From Cryptomeria japonica (lineage: Eukaryota; Streptophyta; Pinopsida; Cupressales; Cupressaceae): DNA of 64,000 nucleotides. The notes below the pieces were generated by a model, which was given only the letters and a program-made list of their open reading frames with translations, was not told where the DNA came from and did not search any database. The DNA is taken from assembly GCF_030272615.1 (NCBI RefSeq), contig NC_081405.1, positions 473,668,008 to 473,732,007 on the forward strand, given 5' to 3'. Positions 24,011 to 35,900 of this stretch are shown in pieces. The position numbers and the translations under genes are program-made. Within the stretch, counting starts at the first letter, position 1. Each line of letters begins with the position of its first letter.

Positions 24011-25743
24011 GAGGAAACATTTTGGTGAGGGATGCGCAGTTCAGATGAGACCATATTCGGGTTCATCACAATAGCAGAGATTCCTTCATCAGTTTTATTA
24101 GCACTTTTTTTTTTGGAACCTGGGGGTCTCCCTCTTCGTTTAGACAACGGGAGCCCTGTTTTAAATTCATCTTCACAATCAGAGGTACTGTCGAATTCCA
24201 TAGTTTTAGTCAAGGTAGGGCATCTTTCCCTAGATGTGATTGGCAGGGCAGGAATTACCGCAATACTATAATCATCGCTGATTTCATTAAGGGTACTACA
24301 CTGGGTGTTGGAAGCGGGCTGATCTGAGATAGTGAGATCTGCAGATGGGGAAGGTTGAGAGAGCGGAGAAGCAATTTCAATGGGGGCAAATCTGTTAGCC
24401 GTAGCAGGGGTGGGATGGCTTTGGCTGGATGCGGGATTTTTATTAGATTTCCTCCTTCGCTTGTTGGAGATTTTAGTCACATTTTGAAAACCATCCACGG
24501 GTAAGGCTTCAAGACATTCAGTAGGAGTGGAATGCAATATATCAGGGGTGGGATTGTTAGGGATGGGGGTAGCAAGAGATGTGTTAGTTGAATTGAAGTT
24601 AACCGTCTGATTAACTGTTTCAACCACCATTGAGGGTTCCGGTTTTTTAGGCAGTGTTTTCTTTTGAATGATAGGGCAATCCTTCCGTTGGTGTCCTTCT
24701 TGTCGACACAGAAAGCAAGCATTGAGTCCACCAAGGACCACAATAGGACAGCAGAATTCAGAGTTCTCGATGTTAATGTTGAGATTAGGCGGGATTTCCA
24801 GACCAGGTTTTAGAGCTAAGAGGACACGGGTGTCCATATGTGGAATGAAACGAACAGTGTCATCCATGCGAATGACCTTTCCCAGGGGTTGCAAAAGTTG
24901 AGGGATGAACCGCCACAGAAACGGGGGCATGTGTTTTACCAAAATCCAGCGAGGGGCCGATAGGGCTAGGACTTCTTCGTAATTTGCCTCTGGGGACCAA
25001 GCTATAGCCCTAAAGGATGTCGAGCCAACAGCCCAATACTGTTTTTTTAAAACCTCTGCTTGAGCCTCATGGCTAACAAAAAAAATGACAAACAAACCTT
25101 TTTGAATCTGCCGATAGAATGATATATGCAAACCTAGTTTAAGATTCCAGTAATTATGAAACCAATCATCAAGAAATTTTCGAGGAGGGACCTTATCTAT
25201 TTCAACAGCTGAAAAGAAAATAGCCGTGCTTTTTAACCTAGATTTTTCCTCAAGTATTTCAGCAAGCATCTCAGAATTAGGTGAAACAGAGAAAACCTCG
25301 GAGCTTCCAGGGTTCTTACCGGCTTGATGGGTTCCATCGTTAACGGTAAACCTAGCCTTCGAGTTAAGAGTAATCCCTGCGGTAGCTACGGCCTCTGAAA
25401 ACGTTTTAGGGTGGTCGGGAGGAGGAGAGGAGTGCAGAGAGTTTTTAGGTAGTTTACTGTTAATATCTTCCCTCGGCAGAGCCGAGAGAGGAGAAGTGGG
25501 TACGGGATCTGCAGTGGAGTTAATGAAATTAATGCCATTAGAGGGAGAGGAGGATGGAACGAACACACCTGGCGTCGGAGTAATGCGAATGTAAGAGGAG
25601 CCGTCATGTCTGCTATTAATATCCGCCATGTTGGATTTGGAGATCTCGCCGCTAGTTTGGCAGTTACTGCCAAAAGTGCCTCCAGTGTCGAAGACCGAGT
25701 TGGGGAAGGTTGCAAATGGGGGTTTGTCAGCGCCTATCATCAC
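24007..25743 (-). CDS. LINE-B ORF1, gag-like RNA-binding protein
   Basis: A fully open frame of 578 codons. Residues about 1-150 are Ser/Pro/Asn-rich and look disordered. Residues about 170-320 form a DUF4283-like, RRM-type fold common in plant L1 ORF1 proteins (FHNYWNLKLGLHISFYRQI, then RWILVKHMPPFLWRFIPQ). A CCHC knuckle CFLCRQEGHQRKDC (C-x2-C-x4-H-x4-C) sits near residues 345-358. The C-terminal 200 residues are Ser/Pro/Thr-rich with basic patches (NKRRRKSNKN, SKRRGRPPGSKKK), possibly an AT-hook (RGRPPG) or nuclear signal. It should bind element RNA. It is the only large element ORF here with no stop. Its TGA overlaps the ORF2 start. Confidence 0.9.
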   Translation of the reverse strand: MMIGADKPPFATFPNSVFDTGGTFGSNCQTSGEISKSNMADINSRHDGSSYIRITPTPGVFVPSSSPSNGINFINSTADPVPTSPLSALPREDINSKLPKNSLHSSPPPDHPKTFSEAVATAGITLNSKARFTVNDGTHQAGKNPGSSEVFSVSPNSEMLAEILEEKSRLKSTAIFFSAVEIDKVPPRKFLDDWFHNYWNLKLGLHISFYRQIQKGLFVIFFVSHEAQAEVLKKQYWAVGSTSFRAIAWSPEANYEEVLALSAPRWILVKHMPPFLWRFIPQLLQPLGKVIRMDDTVRFIPHMDTRVLLALKPGLEIPPNLNINIENSEFCCPIVVLGGLNACFLCRQEGHQRKDCPIIQKKTLPKKPEPSMVVETVNQTVNFNSTNTSLATPIPNNPTPDILHSTPTECLEALPVDGFQNVTKISNKRRRKSNKNPASSQSHPTPATANRFAPIEIASPLSQPSPSADLTISDQPASNTQCSTLNEISDDYSIAVIPALPITSRERCPTLTKTMEFDSTSDCEDEFKTGLPLSKRRGRPPGSKKKSANKTDEGISAIVMNPNMVSSELRIPHQNVSS

Positions 25744-25777
25744 AGACCACCGAAACCATCAATCTGAGAATATAATC

Positions 25778-25793
25778 AATTATATATATAATT
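25778..25793 (+). repeat. LINE-B target-site duplication, right copy
   Basis: AATTATATATATAATT, identical to 19,802-19,817. Confidence 0.85.
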
Positions 25794-27270
25794 AATGAAA
25801 AATAAAATTATATATAATTGAATATATTAGTAAGGTTGAATATATTAAATTATTAAAAAAAAATGAGATTAAGGTTTTAAATAAATAATTTAATATCATG
25901 TATATTATTGACAAATATTATTAACATATTTAATTATAATCTAAATTATATTTATAACATAAATGAAATACAATATTATATATCCTTATCATATAATATT
26001 ATATCTATATAATGCAATAATATAATCTAAAATATTGTATAAAGATTAATATATTAATTATAAATAATTTATTAATAATAACATTACTCAAAATATATAA
26101 TAATAAATCTATTATTAATAATTATATTAAATTTTTTAATAAATTATTATTAATTAAGATTTAAGATTATTATTATTCATTTTAGGGTTATAATTCAAAT
26201 AAATGATTACGACTTAATTTATAATTCTTAATTATATTATAACTTTAATCTTAATTCTTATTTATTATTATAATTCTAAAATCGTTATAATAATAACGAT
26301 TATGACTAAAATTAGGTTTATAATAAGAGTTAGTGTTAGAATAAAGGTTAAGGTTAGATTAAAAATAGGGTTCAAATTATATCTAAATTAAGATTAAATT
26401 TAGGCTTAGAGTTAGATTGAGAACTAGGGTTAAAATTTAAAAAAAATGGATTAGGGTTGTATTTAATGTTAGAATTAGAGTTAGAATTAGGTTAAAAATT
26501 TGGGCTAGGATACAAATTATTGTTAAGGTTTGAATTAGTTATAGATATTATTGTAATTTTATAATTATGTGATAATTATGGGCATTTTCTATTATATTAT
26601 TATTCAACACACCTCTAAACAAAAAAATCATTATTATTGCAATACTAAAAAGGCAAGTAGTGGCCACTATGTGACACTTGTTTAATACATTTTGTGATAT
26701 AGTTTCAGATTACCTCTCTTACAATTTTGCAAGTTATATCATAACACAATCTTAATCAAATCTAAATAATAATAAAACAATATTAGAAAATACAAGTTTG
26801 AAACTTAAAAGAATGTTAGATTGGTATAAGAATAGACAAGTGAAAATATATATAAATAAATGTGTTCCTTTTTAAGGTTGGATTTTAATAAATATGGCAA
26901 TCAATTAATGTAATTTACTGTCATGACAAATCATGTAATATCTAATCTTAAAATTTGGAAATAACTAAAAATAAAAATACTTAGTTGATATCGGTAGTCA
27001 ATATAGAACAATTCATTGTATCATAAAGTTTGTGAACTACAAGTTAGAATCACAACCTCTTATATGTATTAAAAACAAATAGTGAAGCATAAATTAGATT
27101 GTTCTCAAAATTTGGCAAATTGATATTGTCCTAGCAAATATTACCTTCTTCATAGATTTGATTTGTTTGCAATATTATTTGCCTTGATCGCTAATAGCTA
27201 AGAATGTGCAAATCATGTTAGATTATTTGTGCAAATCTTGTTCGGTTAAGAGTCCTCTTTGAGTAGATTA
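25794..27270. repeat. AT-rich low-complexity region with degenerate TTAGGGTT-like words
   Basis: No gene. At 26,180-26,540 the plus strand repeats TTAGGTT, GTTAGAGTTAG, TTAGGGTT and similar words at irregular spacing. They resemble decayed telomere-type or satellite sequence, but plant telomeres are TTTAGGG and no perfect array exists. Confidence 0.6.
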
Positions 27271-27668
27271 TATCATTTAGGCAATATTACTTCCAAACAT
27301 GTAGATGTTCTAAATGAGTTTGAGAGCAAATTATGGTTCCAATTAAATGTTCCAAGTGAATATATTTCTAGAATGGTTCTTCTTGTAATGCTTATGATTT
27401 TAAGGTGGTCCTCTCTCATGTATTTGGGTGCATAAATGAATGTCTTTAAATAATAAGATATATTGGTTTTGAACTTAAGCATCATTAGATTGGTCTAAAA
27501 GATAGAAAGACCTAAATCTTGAGGTGGGAAATAACATATGATTTATAAGTGCACATAAAGGTCAAAATAACAGAAACATGGCAAATAAAAATAATAAAAA
27601 TATTGAAAAAATGAACGGGATCCCATATAAATGAACAGAAATTACATCATGTACTGAACAAATATAAA

Positions 27669-27674
27669 TTTATT
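27669..27674 (-). terminator. Candidate poly(A) signal of the PAR1-like gene
   Basis: AATAAA on the minus strand (TTTATT on plus), about 200 nt after the stop codon. The motif is common in AT-rich DNA, so this is only plausible. Confidence 0.4.
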
Positions 27675-27873
27675 TGAAGGGAAATAACAGGATCCCAATT
27701 CCGTGTTAAATGCATAGACCAGGAAAAAATATAGTTCCAAGGGTATAAATCCTTTCAAACAATTAACATGGGTAGGGACCATAATAATTGATGTTGAAAT
27801 ATCCATAGAGAAAGGATTCAACTCTACATGGCCATGAAAGTAGAAAGCTGAAAGCGTAACTTTGTTTAACAGT

Positions 27874-28874
27874 CTATGGAACTGGAGAAGCCGCAGGAAT
27901 GGCAGTTGTGATGTCCATAGTTGAAGAAGAAGCAGAAGGAGCAGAAGCGAATTCGAATGATTCGGCTGTAATACTTGACTGTTTTCCATTCAAAACTTCT
28001 TGCACCATGCGCCGGGACCCACTTCTGTGAGCTTGGCACAGCCGAGGCAAGTATACACCTGGAACAATATATATACATACAATATTATTTTACAAGCCTA
28101 AAAAAAAGACCCAACAAGAAAAAGTCCAGAGAAAATGATATAATTTGCTTACCTTCTCCAGCAGCAAGATTGAAATAGAGATTCACAATATTGTGGCAAG
28201 TGTTATAACACTGTGGAGAGCACAGCTTGCTGGTAAAACTATATTCCATTAGACCATCACTGGACATTCCCACTGCCATTCTGTCAAGCCCACACTTATT
28301 CAAACATACCTCCGTTTCAATCCATTCATTTATGTTTTCTGCCATCACCTCTGATGTCTGCACAATGGTTTTCGATTACTTGCACATCAGTTTTTTAATC
28401 TATATAAATCTGAAATCCATCCATATTGCTTCTTTCATTCCATAATAGATTATGTAATACATTGTAATTCTATTTCTTTGATTTGATCCGAAACATTTGT
28501 AATACATGATCAAATCTAAAATTCTTCATATATGAAACATTTAATTAAAAAAAGAGATCTCCTATTGTTTAAAAATTGGTTCTTTTGACATACCAGACAC
28601 TGGTATTGGGCACCGCCGTCTCTCAAGATAGATTTCTCAAGAACACAACGTGCTCCTGACGATGAAACAGAAAATGCACACACCTGCACAGGCAACTCCT
28701 CGCAAGTAAGGGCACCTGCAATTCCATTAAAGATCAGATTTTTATCCTAAAAATTAGAAAGAAACTTAACAAACAAATAAATTGGGTACAGATAAATATA
28801 CCCAGAACACATTGCAGGCTGAAAACTGATGTAAAGGCAATGACTGCGATCTTAATCATCATGGATGAAGCCAT
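27874..28874 (-). CDS. PAR1-like (photoassimilate-responsive) secreted Cys-rich protein, four exons
   Basis: Exons (minus strand): 28,874-28,802, 28,715-28,594, 28,357-28,153 and 28,058-27,874. All introns are GT...AG and the total is 585 nt, 194 residues. Exon 1 is a signal peptide (MASSMMIKIAVIAFTSVFSL). The mature part matches my memory of the plant PAR1 family: LTCEELPVQVCAFSVSSSG, RCVLEKSILRDG, then a Cys-rich segment (EVCLNKCGLDR, SKLCSPQCYNTC) and NIVDLYFNLAAGEG-like NIVNLYFNLAAGEG, then GVYLPRLCQAHRSGSRR. The Ala/Ser/Pro-rich end is typical of a variable tail. PAR1 transcripts were described as sugar-responsive and pathogen-linked; the biochemical role is unknown. No disruption is visible, so this is a probable functional host gene. 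Confidence 0.9.
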
Positions 28875-28882
28875 CTTTTGTC

Positions 28883-28986
28883 ACTTTTCTTTCTCTCTCT
28901 CTCTCTCTTTCTTTCTTTGTTTTGGGATTTTTATGACACGAGAATTAAAGATGAAAGATGTAGAGAATTGTTTGAGCTATAAATAG
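28883..28986 (-). promoter_or_regulatory. PAR1-like 5' leader with CT/GA repeat and TATA-like box
   Basis: Directly upstream of the start codon is a CT/TTTC microsatellite (28,883-28,917 on plus; GA-rich in the sense direction), typical of plant leaders. CTATTTATAG (28,986-28,977, minus) is a TATA-like element about 103 bp before the ATG. The transcription start is not determined. Confidence 0.5.
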
Positions 28987-29192
28987 ATCTCTGCCGGCTG
29001 TGCTTAACCGCGTTCCATCTGTAAACCGCGTCCTTACAGTGTGAGACTTGTTCAGTGCCCTTGAAATGCTCTACCTAATAATGCTTTAAATATAGGCTCT
29101 ACAGATTTTGTTTGAATGTGTCTAACAAAATCTCTCCAGAACGTAGTAGTTGAAATGATTCACCCGGTGAAGGTAGTTGAATTGGCGTCCAA

Positions 29193-29550
29193 GAAAATTT
29201 CTCGTCAAAGACCACGCCAACTATCACACATAAAAGGATATTCTAGGTCGTTTTATTTAAATTAATGGGTTGAGGTTGAAAATTGAGAATTGATAAGGTA
29301 GCTTAAAATAACAAAAATGTAGAAAATTTCTAGTTAAAGACCATGTCAACTATCAGACATAAAAGGGTGTTCTAAGTGGTTTTATTTAAGGATTAAATTT
29401 TAAATTAACTAATGGGTTAATGTTGAGAATTGATAATTTCTAGTTAAAGACCACATCAACTATCAGACATAAAAGGGTGTTCTAGGTGGTTTTATTTAAG
29501 GATTAAATTTTAAATTAATTAATGGGTTGATGTTGAGAATTGATAGATTA
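29193..29550 (+). repeat. Three imperfect tandem repeats upstream of PAR1
   Basis: Units start at 29,193, 29,322 and 29,432. Each carries AAATTTCTMGT, AAAGACCA, CAACTATC and a CATAAAAGG...TTTTATTTAA segment and ends near GAGAATTGATA. Unit spacing is about 129 and 110 bp. Related GAGAATTGATAA sequence occurs near the relic at 14,465. Confidence 0.8.
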
Positions 29551-29989
29551 AGGTAATTTAAAATAATAAAAATGTGTGAAAATAATTATTAGCACATGTA
29601 TGAAAAGGAGGTGTAAGGTAGAAAATTATATTTTATATGTGAATAAAAGATAAATTAATTTAATTTATATCTTATGTAGAAAATAGTATTTTTTGGCATA
29701 TACAATTTCAAATTACAATCTCGATCTTAGATTGATGATTTTTCTTTAAGCTATTATTTCTCTCTACGAATTTGCTTCATGTTTTAGTGGTCTATTATTA
29801 TTTTTTGGTCGATAACTCAACAAAATTAGAATAAATATCAAGTATCATGAGGGTATCAATGGAGCTCAAAAGGTTTGTGTGCACCACGTATCTTGGGAAT
29901 TATGAACATTTTCTCATAATAGTGGAAGTTTTATTACTGTGGATATTGTAACATAAAGGTCATTTAGCTAGAAAGTGGATGAATTTTTC

Positions 29990-32167
29990 TATTATTGCCG
30001 AATATCCTATGACAAACCCTCATTCGATGTATGATTTGAAGCGCCTCAAACAAAGAAAACATCCAAGGTCCTTCAAGCTTTCTATGATAACAAACGAAAG
30101 ATTGTGTATAATAAAATATTAGGCCAAGACATAAATAAAATTGCAGCATGGGATGTTGTTATTGGGATGCATGATGCTACCTAAGGTTTTCCCTTGCTCG
30201 AAAATTATCATGGCCTATGCCCAAAATTATGATGAAAATAGACAAGCAATTGTTAACAAAAATATTCAAAAGGAAATTTTATCCATTACCGAGGAAGAAT
30301 TTAAAAGTTTGTTGGACTCAAGGCTTGGAGTAGGAGATTTTAGACACTCAAATGTCCACATTGACCTAGAAAAGCTTGCATATGATTTTGAAGAAGTCGA
30401 TGAAGAGGGTCTAGAAATAATTATCTCAAAGCGATAACAATGGATGGTAAACAAATGGATCAAAATCATAAGCCTCCTTATAAAGTAGACATTTTTGTGC
30501 CATGGGTTCAATATACAATTGCCATGCTAACATTTTGCCTCGGGTTGGAAAATAATATGGAAGTGGGTGCAAGCCTCCTTGAAATGGTATTTAATATCCA
30601 TTGTGTTAATCAACCTGTTAGATATAATTTTGTTGAGCACGTTGATCAATCCATGCATGAATAATTTGCAGAGATTAAAAGAGGTTCCTCTAAGAAATTT
30701 AAGTTTACAACCTACCTGTGTCATCGTCTTCTACTGAAATATAGTGGAACATTCGAGTCCAACAAGCTTCAGATTCATGTGTATAAGGATGTTGAGGCAA
30801 GAATAGTGCATCCAGTATATGAATGGACCACTAAGATAATGATGCATGATAACAGGGAGAACTACAACCATTTTAAAGATTTCTTTTTGGCTCCAATGTA
30901 TCATGCAATTACAAACACTCCAATGTCTAGATTGCCCGAGTCTTGTAGAGATTGTATTCAACTGGGACCTGAAATTCAATTGGTTGACTGGTACCTCATG
31001 GAAGAATATATTGTGTTAAGGTTTTATGGATTAGGAGTAGAACCCTACAAACTTTCAATACATGTGATAGAGAGGGTTTTTGCATTGGAATATGTACGAC
31101 AGATGGAGAGTATAGATAAGCTCTACTTTTATGGTCAGCAAAAGAAGAACATATTTCCTTCATTACCTTTTTCATGTGGAGGGAACACATTTGAGAGAAA
31201 AGCATTCAATGTGGTATATGAAACTTTGAATTTTTTTAATTTTGATGTTGGCAGTTACTGGCAATATGATCCATGTGACATCATTAATGAAATGGTTGTG
31301 ACGAATAAGAAATGTGCAAGTAAAATCCAACATGTAAGTAAACCCTTGTTAGAGATGTTGAAAAACAAGGATTCTTGGGATGAGGTCAAAAAATAGATGG
31401 ATGAAACTGCTGCTGAGAAAAGTATTTCTCTAGAAAAATTGTCAGCACAAATTATGACGTTGCACCCACAGAGAACAACAGAGCAAGAGATCCAAACTAG
31501 GACCTGTCAGACAATTTTTACAAAAGAGTTTATGTTCCATCTACTAGAATAAGCATTTCAACTTCTCTATCAAAATCTTGTACAGAGGCAAACCAGACAC
31601 AAAACAAAATCAAAGATTTTTGGTCTATGAGGAAAAATCTAGGTGAACCAAAGACTATTGCAAATTTTGAAGATATCCCAGAGGATTATGAGTTTAGTAA
31701 ATTGTGGAATATAGAGAATCCCTCTAAAGCATATGATGATAGTAATGATGATAGAGATCATCAAAGTGATAATGAGACACCTTAAGGTCAAACTCCAACA
31801 GTTGTTACAGAATCTGCAAAAACATTTGTTTTGAGTGAGGCCATGTTCGAAAAATATTCTTCAAGGGCAACCATAATGGAAAAATCGAGTTATCAAGGTG
31901 GTGGTCTGGGGTCCAAAGGACAAGGCCCTTGGATGCCACTAGACGTAGAGTTACCAAGAAAAGGTGTATATCATTGAGACATTGGAGTTGAGTCAACAAG
32001 GAAAGGTGATAATTATAAACTTGAACCTCATTTTGTTATAGCTTCAAATTTTGATACTTAGATTCAATCACAACCAGAACATGGTTGAGAATCAAGTGCT
32101 ACTGCCATTGGTGGGGATGGTATGGGTACTAGTACTATTTGTGGTCAACAAGTGCAAGGACAAAAAG
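29990..32167 (+). pseudogene. aORF-2, first part: unknown retroelement-associated ORF
   Basis: A decayed plus-strand coding region in shifting frames, interrupted by the chromovirus and continued at 38,394. Segments: KRKIVYNKILGQDINKIAAW (30,090), SITEEEFKSLLDSRLGVGDF (30,283), PPYKVDIFVPWVQY with a long hydrophobic helix block (30,473), then VHPVYEWTTKIMMHDNRENY (30,808), and a clean 205-codon stretch (30,779-31,396) ending in LLEMLKNKDSWDEVKK. The C-terminal part is charged and Asn/Asp-rich. It has no pol motifs, signal peptide or recognised family. The PYKVDIF block aligns by eye with PYNIDLF of aORF-3 at 42,246. Confidence 0.5.
32163..32167 (+). repeat. Chromovirus target-site duplication, left copy
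   Basis: AAAAG, repeated at 38,389-38,393. Confidence 0.75.
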
Positions 32168-32955
32168 TGTAATGTTCCCTGACCGTACTGGCGGAGGAAG
32201 CAAGAGTGTACGGTGGTGTTGGAGCAGGGTTGTATGGTGCTTGAACAAAGGTCGTATGGTGAAGGAGATTGGGCATATGAATATCAAGAAAGGGTCATAT
32301 GATAGTGTCGAGGAGGCCGTACGGTGGTGCCAAGGCCATACGATGGTGCCAAATAGGTCATATAGTAGTGTGAGACTGGTCGTACGGTAGTGGGAAGCAG
32401 GTCGTACAGTGGTGAGGAGGGAGTGTAACCGTATGGTGAGGGGGGGTATGGTAGACTTTAATTTGTGAGGGGGTTAATCTCCTGCAAGTGTATTGAGTGA
32501 TGAATTCAGAATATTAGGAATCCTTTATGCATGTAAATCAGATAACAAATACGCAACTAGAGAAGTAACAATGATGAAATTCAAGATTTGCCAAATCCAG
32601 AACAAGAACATTGCAGAACAAGAACACTAAACAGAATAGGGTGGGGGGTGGATCCCACTGAAACTGCAAGTACCAAATAGGGAGGGTCTCTCACCTCCGA
32701 AATTATAGAAACCAGAACTCCAACAGGAATTCGCACAAGAGAGAAAAATATCAAAAATTGCCTACCTACAACAATGACTAACACGACCATATATATGGGC
32801 TCCAGGAAACTTCTTGAAGGGTTACAAATGAGCAGACACGACCAACCAAAACTTGCCTATTCTAATTAAATATAAGGGCCCGAAAGATTTGTTAAATTTG
32901 GGGCCTTACAATAAAGTAATTAGATTTATTATTTAATTATATCAGGGACATCACA
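32168..32955 (-). repeat. Chromovirus 3' LTR
   Basis: 788 bp, matching 37,618-38,388. The copies differ by scattered single bases and small indels. Confidence 0.9.
32190..32455 (-). repeat. Degenerate CGTACGGTGGTG minisatellite in the chromovirus LTR
   Basis: About ten variants of (C/T)(A/G)TA(C/T)GGT(G/A)(G/C)TG at irregular 15-35 bp spacing, also present in the other LTR (37,640-37,905). In element orientation it lies at the 3' end of the LTR. Confidence 0.75.
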
Positions 32956-32991
32956 GTCCTCCCGGGCCAAAAATTGCTTGCCCTCAAGCAA

Positions 32992-35900
32992 TTACAGACT
33001 TGGATGCTCCAGAATTTTCTCCCCTTCCCAGGTGGCATCCTCAATGGGTAGATTCTTCCAACGTACATGGAACTCCTTGACTGTGCGTGTTCTCAACCTC
33101 TTTTCTTTGAAATTGATGATCTCCACCATCTCCAGAATTAGTTTCCCTTCTTCGTCGATGGGTGACAGATCCTTGGATATTGTGATGCACTGCCCGATGG
33201 CCTTCTTCAGACATGACACATGAAAAAAGAATCTGACTCCCCTCAGGAAGCTCCAACTCTTAGGCAACTTCACCCACTCTCTGAACCACCCTATAGGGTC
33301 CATAGAAACATGGCTTCAACTTCTCCTTACCACTTGTCTTCAAGGAGGATTGTCTGTGCGGTTGAAGTCAAAGGTAAACTAGATCACCAACCTAAAAATT
33401 CTACTCAATCCGGTGTCAGTAAACATACATCTTTTGTTGGTTCTAAGCCCTCTATAGGTTGTCTTTGAGAGATGTCAGGATGTCTAAACTCTCCTAAAGC
33501 TAATCTTTGGCCATTAATGCATGACTGTCTCCCAATGCTAGGTCAACAAATGAAGAAGGTTCATAACTGTACAATGATTTGAAAGGTGGCATGCCTATCG
33601 ACATGTGATAAGTGGTGTTGTAACATTGTTCACCCAAATGTAACCAGTGAACCCAAGCCTTCTGTTGAGCTAAGACGTAGTTCCTAAGATAACCCTCCAG
33701 CCATTTGTTCACAATCTCGGTCTGTCTGTCTATCCACGAATGGTAGCTCATGTTGGGTGACAACTTGGTTCCTGCCAACCAAAATAACTCCATCCAGAAG
33801 GTACTCAGAAAATGACTATCCCTGTCACTGACTATGTTTTGCGGTAAACCATGTAGGCGGAACACCTCACGGAAGAACAACTCAGCCACTTGAACTGCTT
33901 GATATCCTATGGGGATGGCAAAAAAATGTGCATACTTGGTCATTCGGTCAACTATGACAAAAATGCAATCCTTTCCTTGCACTCTGGGAAGTCCAGTAAT
34001 GAAATCCATCGCGATGCTATCCCATTTCTGATTGGGAATTGGCAGTGGCTGCAGCAATCCGGCTGGTAGGTTATGCTCAGATTTGTTCTGCTGACAGGTG
34101 GAGCATTCTCGCACATATTGTAGGACCTCGTTCTTAAGCCCCTTCCAAGAAAACCTTTCACAGATCTATCTATAGGTTTTCAAGTATCCTAGGTGTCCAG
34201 CCAAGGGAGAGTCGTGCAATTCCTTCAAAATCTTTTCCTTCATCTTGGATTCAGGTACCAAATAAATTTTGTCCTTGTAATAAATGATGTCATCAACCAC
34301 CTTGTATCGGTCATCCTGCACTTGACCATCCATTAGTTCGCAAGCAAAAGTGTTCTTGGAGTATTCAACCAACAGGTATTCCTTCCAGTCCGCCAAAATC
34401 TAAGATAAAGAACATATGGTAGGCCTTCTTGATAGGGTATCAACAACCATGTTATTCTTTCCCTTCACATATTCAATGTCGAAATCAAATTCCTGGACTT
34501 TTCTCACCCATTTTTGTTGTCATTCATTCAGATCCCTCTACTCCAAGAAGTATCGCAAGCTGTTGTGGTATGTCCGCACAACAAAATTTGCTCTGACAAG
34601 GTACTGCTAAAACTTCGTCAGTACATGTATGATGGAGAACATCTCCTTGTCGTAGATGGAATACAACCGCTCAACTCTCGAGAGCTTCTGACTCTCGAAT
34701 GCAATGGGGTGACGGTCTTGCATCAATATCACTCCAATGCCTTCCCCCGAGGCATCTCACTCTAGGATGAAAGGGCGAGTGAAGTCTAGTAGTGCCAGAA
34801 CCAGACACACACTCATACCTTCTTTTAGTTTGTCAAAGGTCTATTGCGCTTGCACATTCCAACAGAAGGATCCTTTCTTTGTCAGATCTGTCAGTGGTGC
34901 CCCAAGCTGTGAAAATCCTTTCACAAACCTTCTATAATAACTACACAAACCAAAAAATCCATGTAACTCCGAGAGAGTCTTGGGTGGAGGCCAATCCAAA
35001 ATGGCCTAAATCTTCTCCTAGTGAACTTGTACCCCTTGGGCGCTGATGACGTGACCCAAGTATAGGACCTCGGTCATTCCAAATTCACATTTGGACCTCT
35101 TGGCATACAATGATTGTGATTCCATAATCTTCTATACTTCATCCAAATGCCCAACTTGTTCCTCCCAAGTCTTGCTATAGAAGAGTATGTCATCGAAGAA
35201 TACCAATAGGAACTTAGGCAGTTGCTTGTTGAAGATGTGGTTCATGCAAGACTAAAAAAGTGGTTGGAGCATTGGTTAATCCAAACGGCATGACCAAGAA
35301 CTCATAGTGTCCATAATGACAGGGAAAGGTTATCTTTTCCACATCTTGCTCCCTCATACGGACCTGATGGTAGCCAGAGTGGAGATCAATCTTGGAGAAA
35401 TATATTGCACCATCTAGTTCATCTAGTAGCTCATCAATCCTAGGAATGGGGTACCTATTCTTGATAGTCTTCTTGTTTAGTGCACGATAGTCAACACACA
35501 TTCTAAGAGTTTTGTCCTTCTTCTTCACCAGTACCACCGAGGACGCAAAGGAGCTAGAACTGGGCTGGATCCATCCTTTATAAAGGTGTTCCAGGATCAT
35601 TTTCTCTATTTCATCTTTGAACTTCTTCAGGTGGCGATAGGGTGTGGTGATAACGGGTTTTTCTCCTTCCTCCAACTCGATAGTGTGCTCAAACCCTCGG
35701 TGTGGGGGTATACTAGGTGGAATATTAGTGAAGACCAAAATATGCTCATCCAGAACTGACTGAAGTTCCTCATCCTAGTAGTAAGTCAGTTGCTCTTTCA
35801 CAGGTTTTATTGAGATCAAGCAATGTGCTGCCTAGAATACTTCATCATGTCTGAAGATGGCTTCCATCCTTTTGGTAGAAATCTCCCTTGGGCCGCCATT

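Larger units (their letters stand above)
19818..25777 (-). mobile_element. LINE-B, near-complete L1-type retrotransposon
   Basis: 5,960 bp on the minus strand between exact 16-bp direct repeats. The 5' end (25,777) is G, followed by a leader of only 34 nt, ORF1 (25,743-24,007), ORF2 (24,010-19,979), about 160 nt of 3' sequence and a tail of six A. The very short leader could mean a small 5' truncation. Damage in coding sequence is limited to four stop codons in ORF2, which makes this the best preserved element in the window. It lacks RNase H, unlike LINE-A, so the two belong to different lineages. Confidence 0.92.

Noticed and set aside
26180-26540. TTAGGGTT-like words as an interstitial telomere
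   Set aside because: No perfect or regular array, and the unit is not the plant TTTAGGG; random drift in AT-rich DNA explains it.
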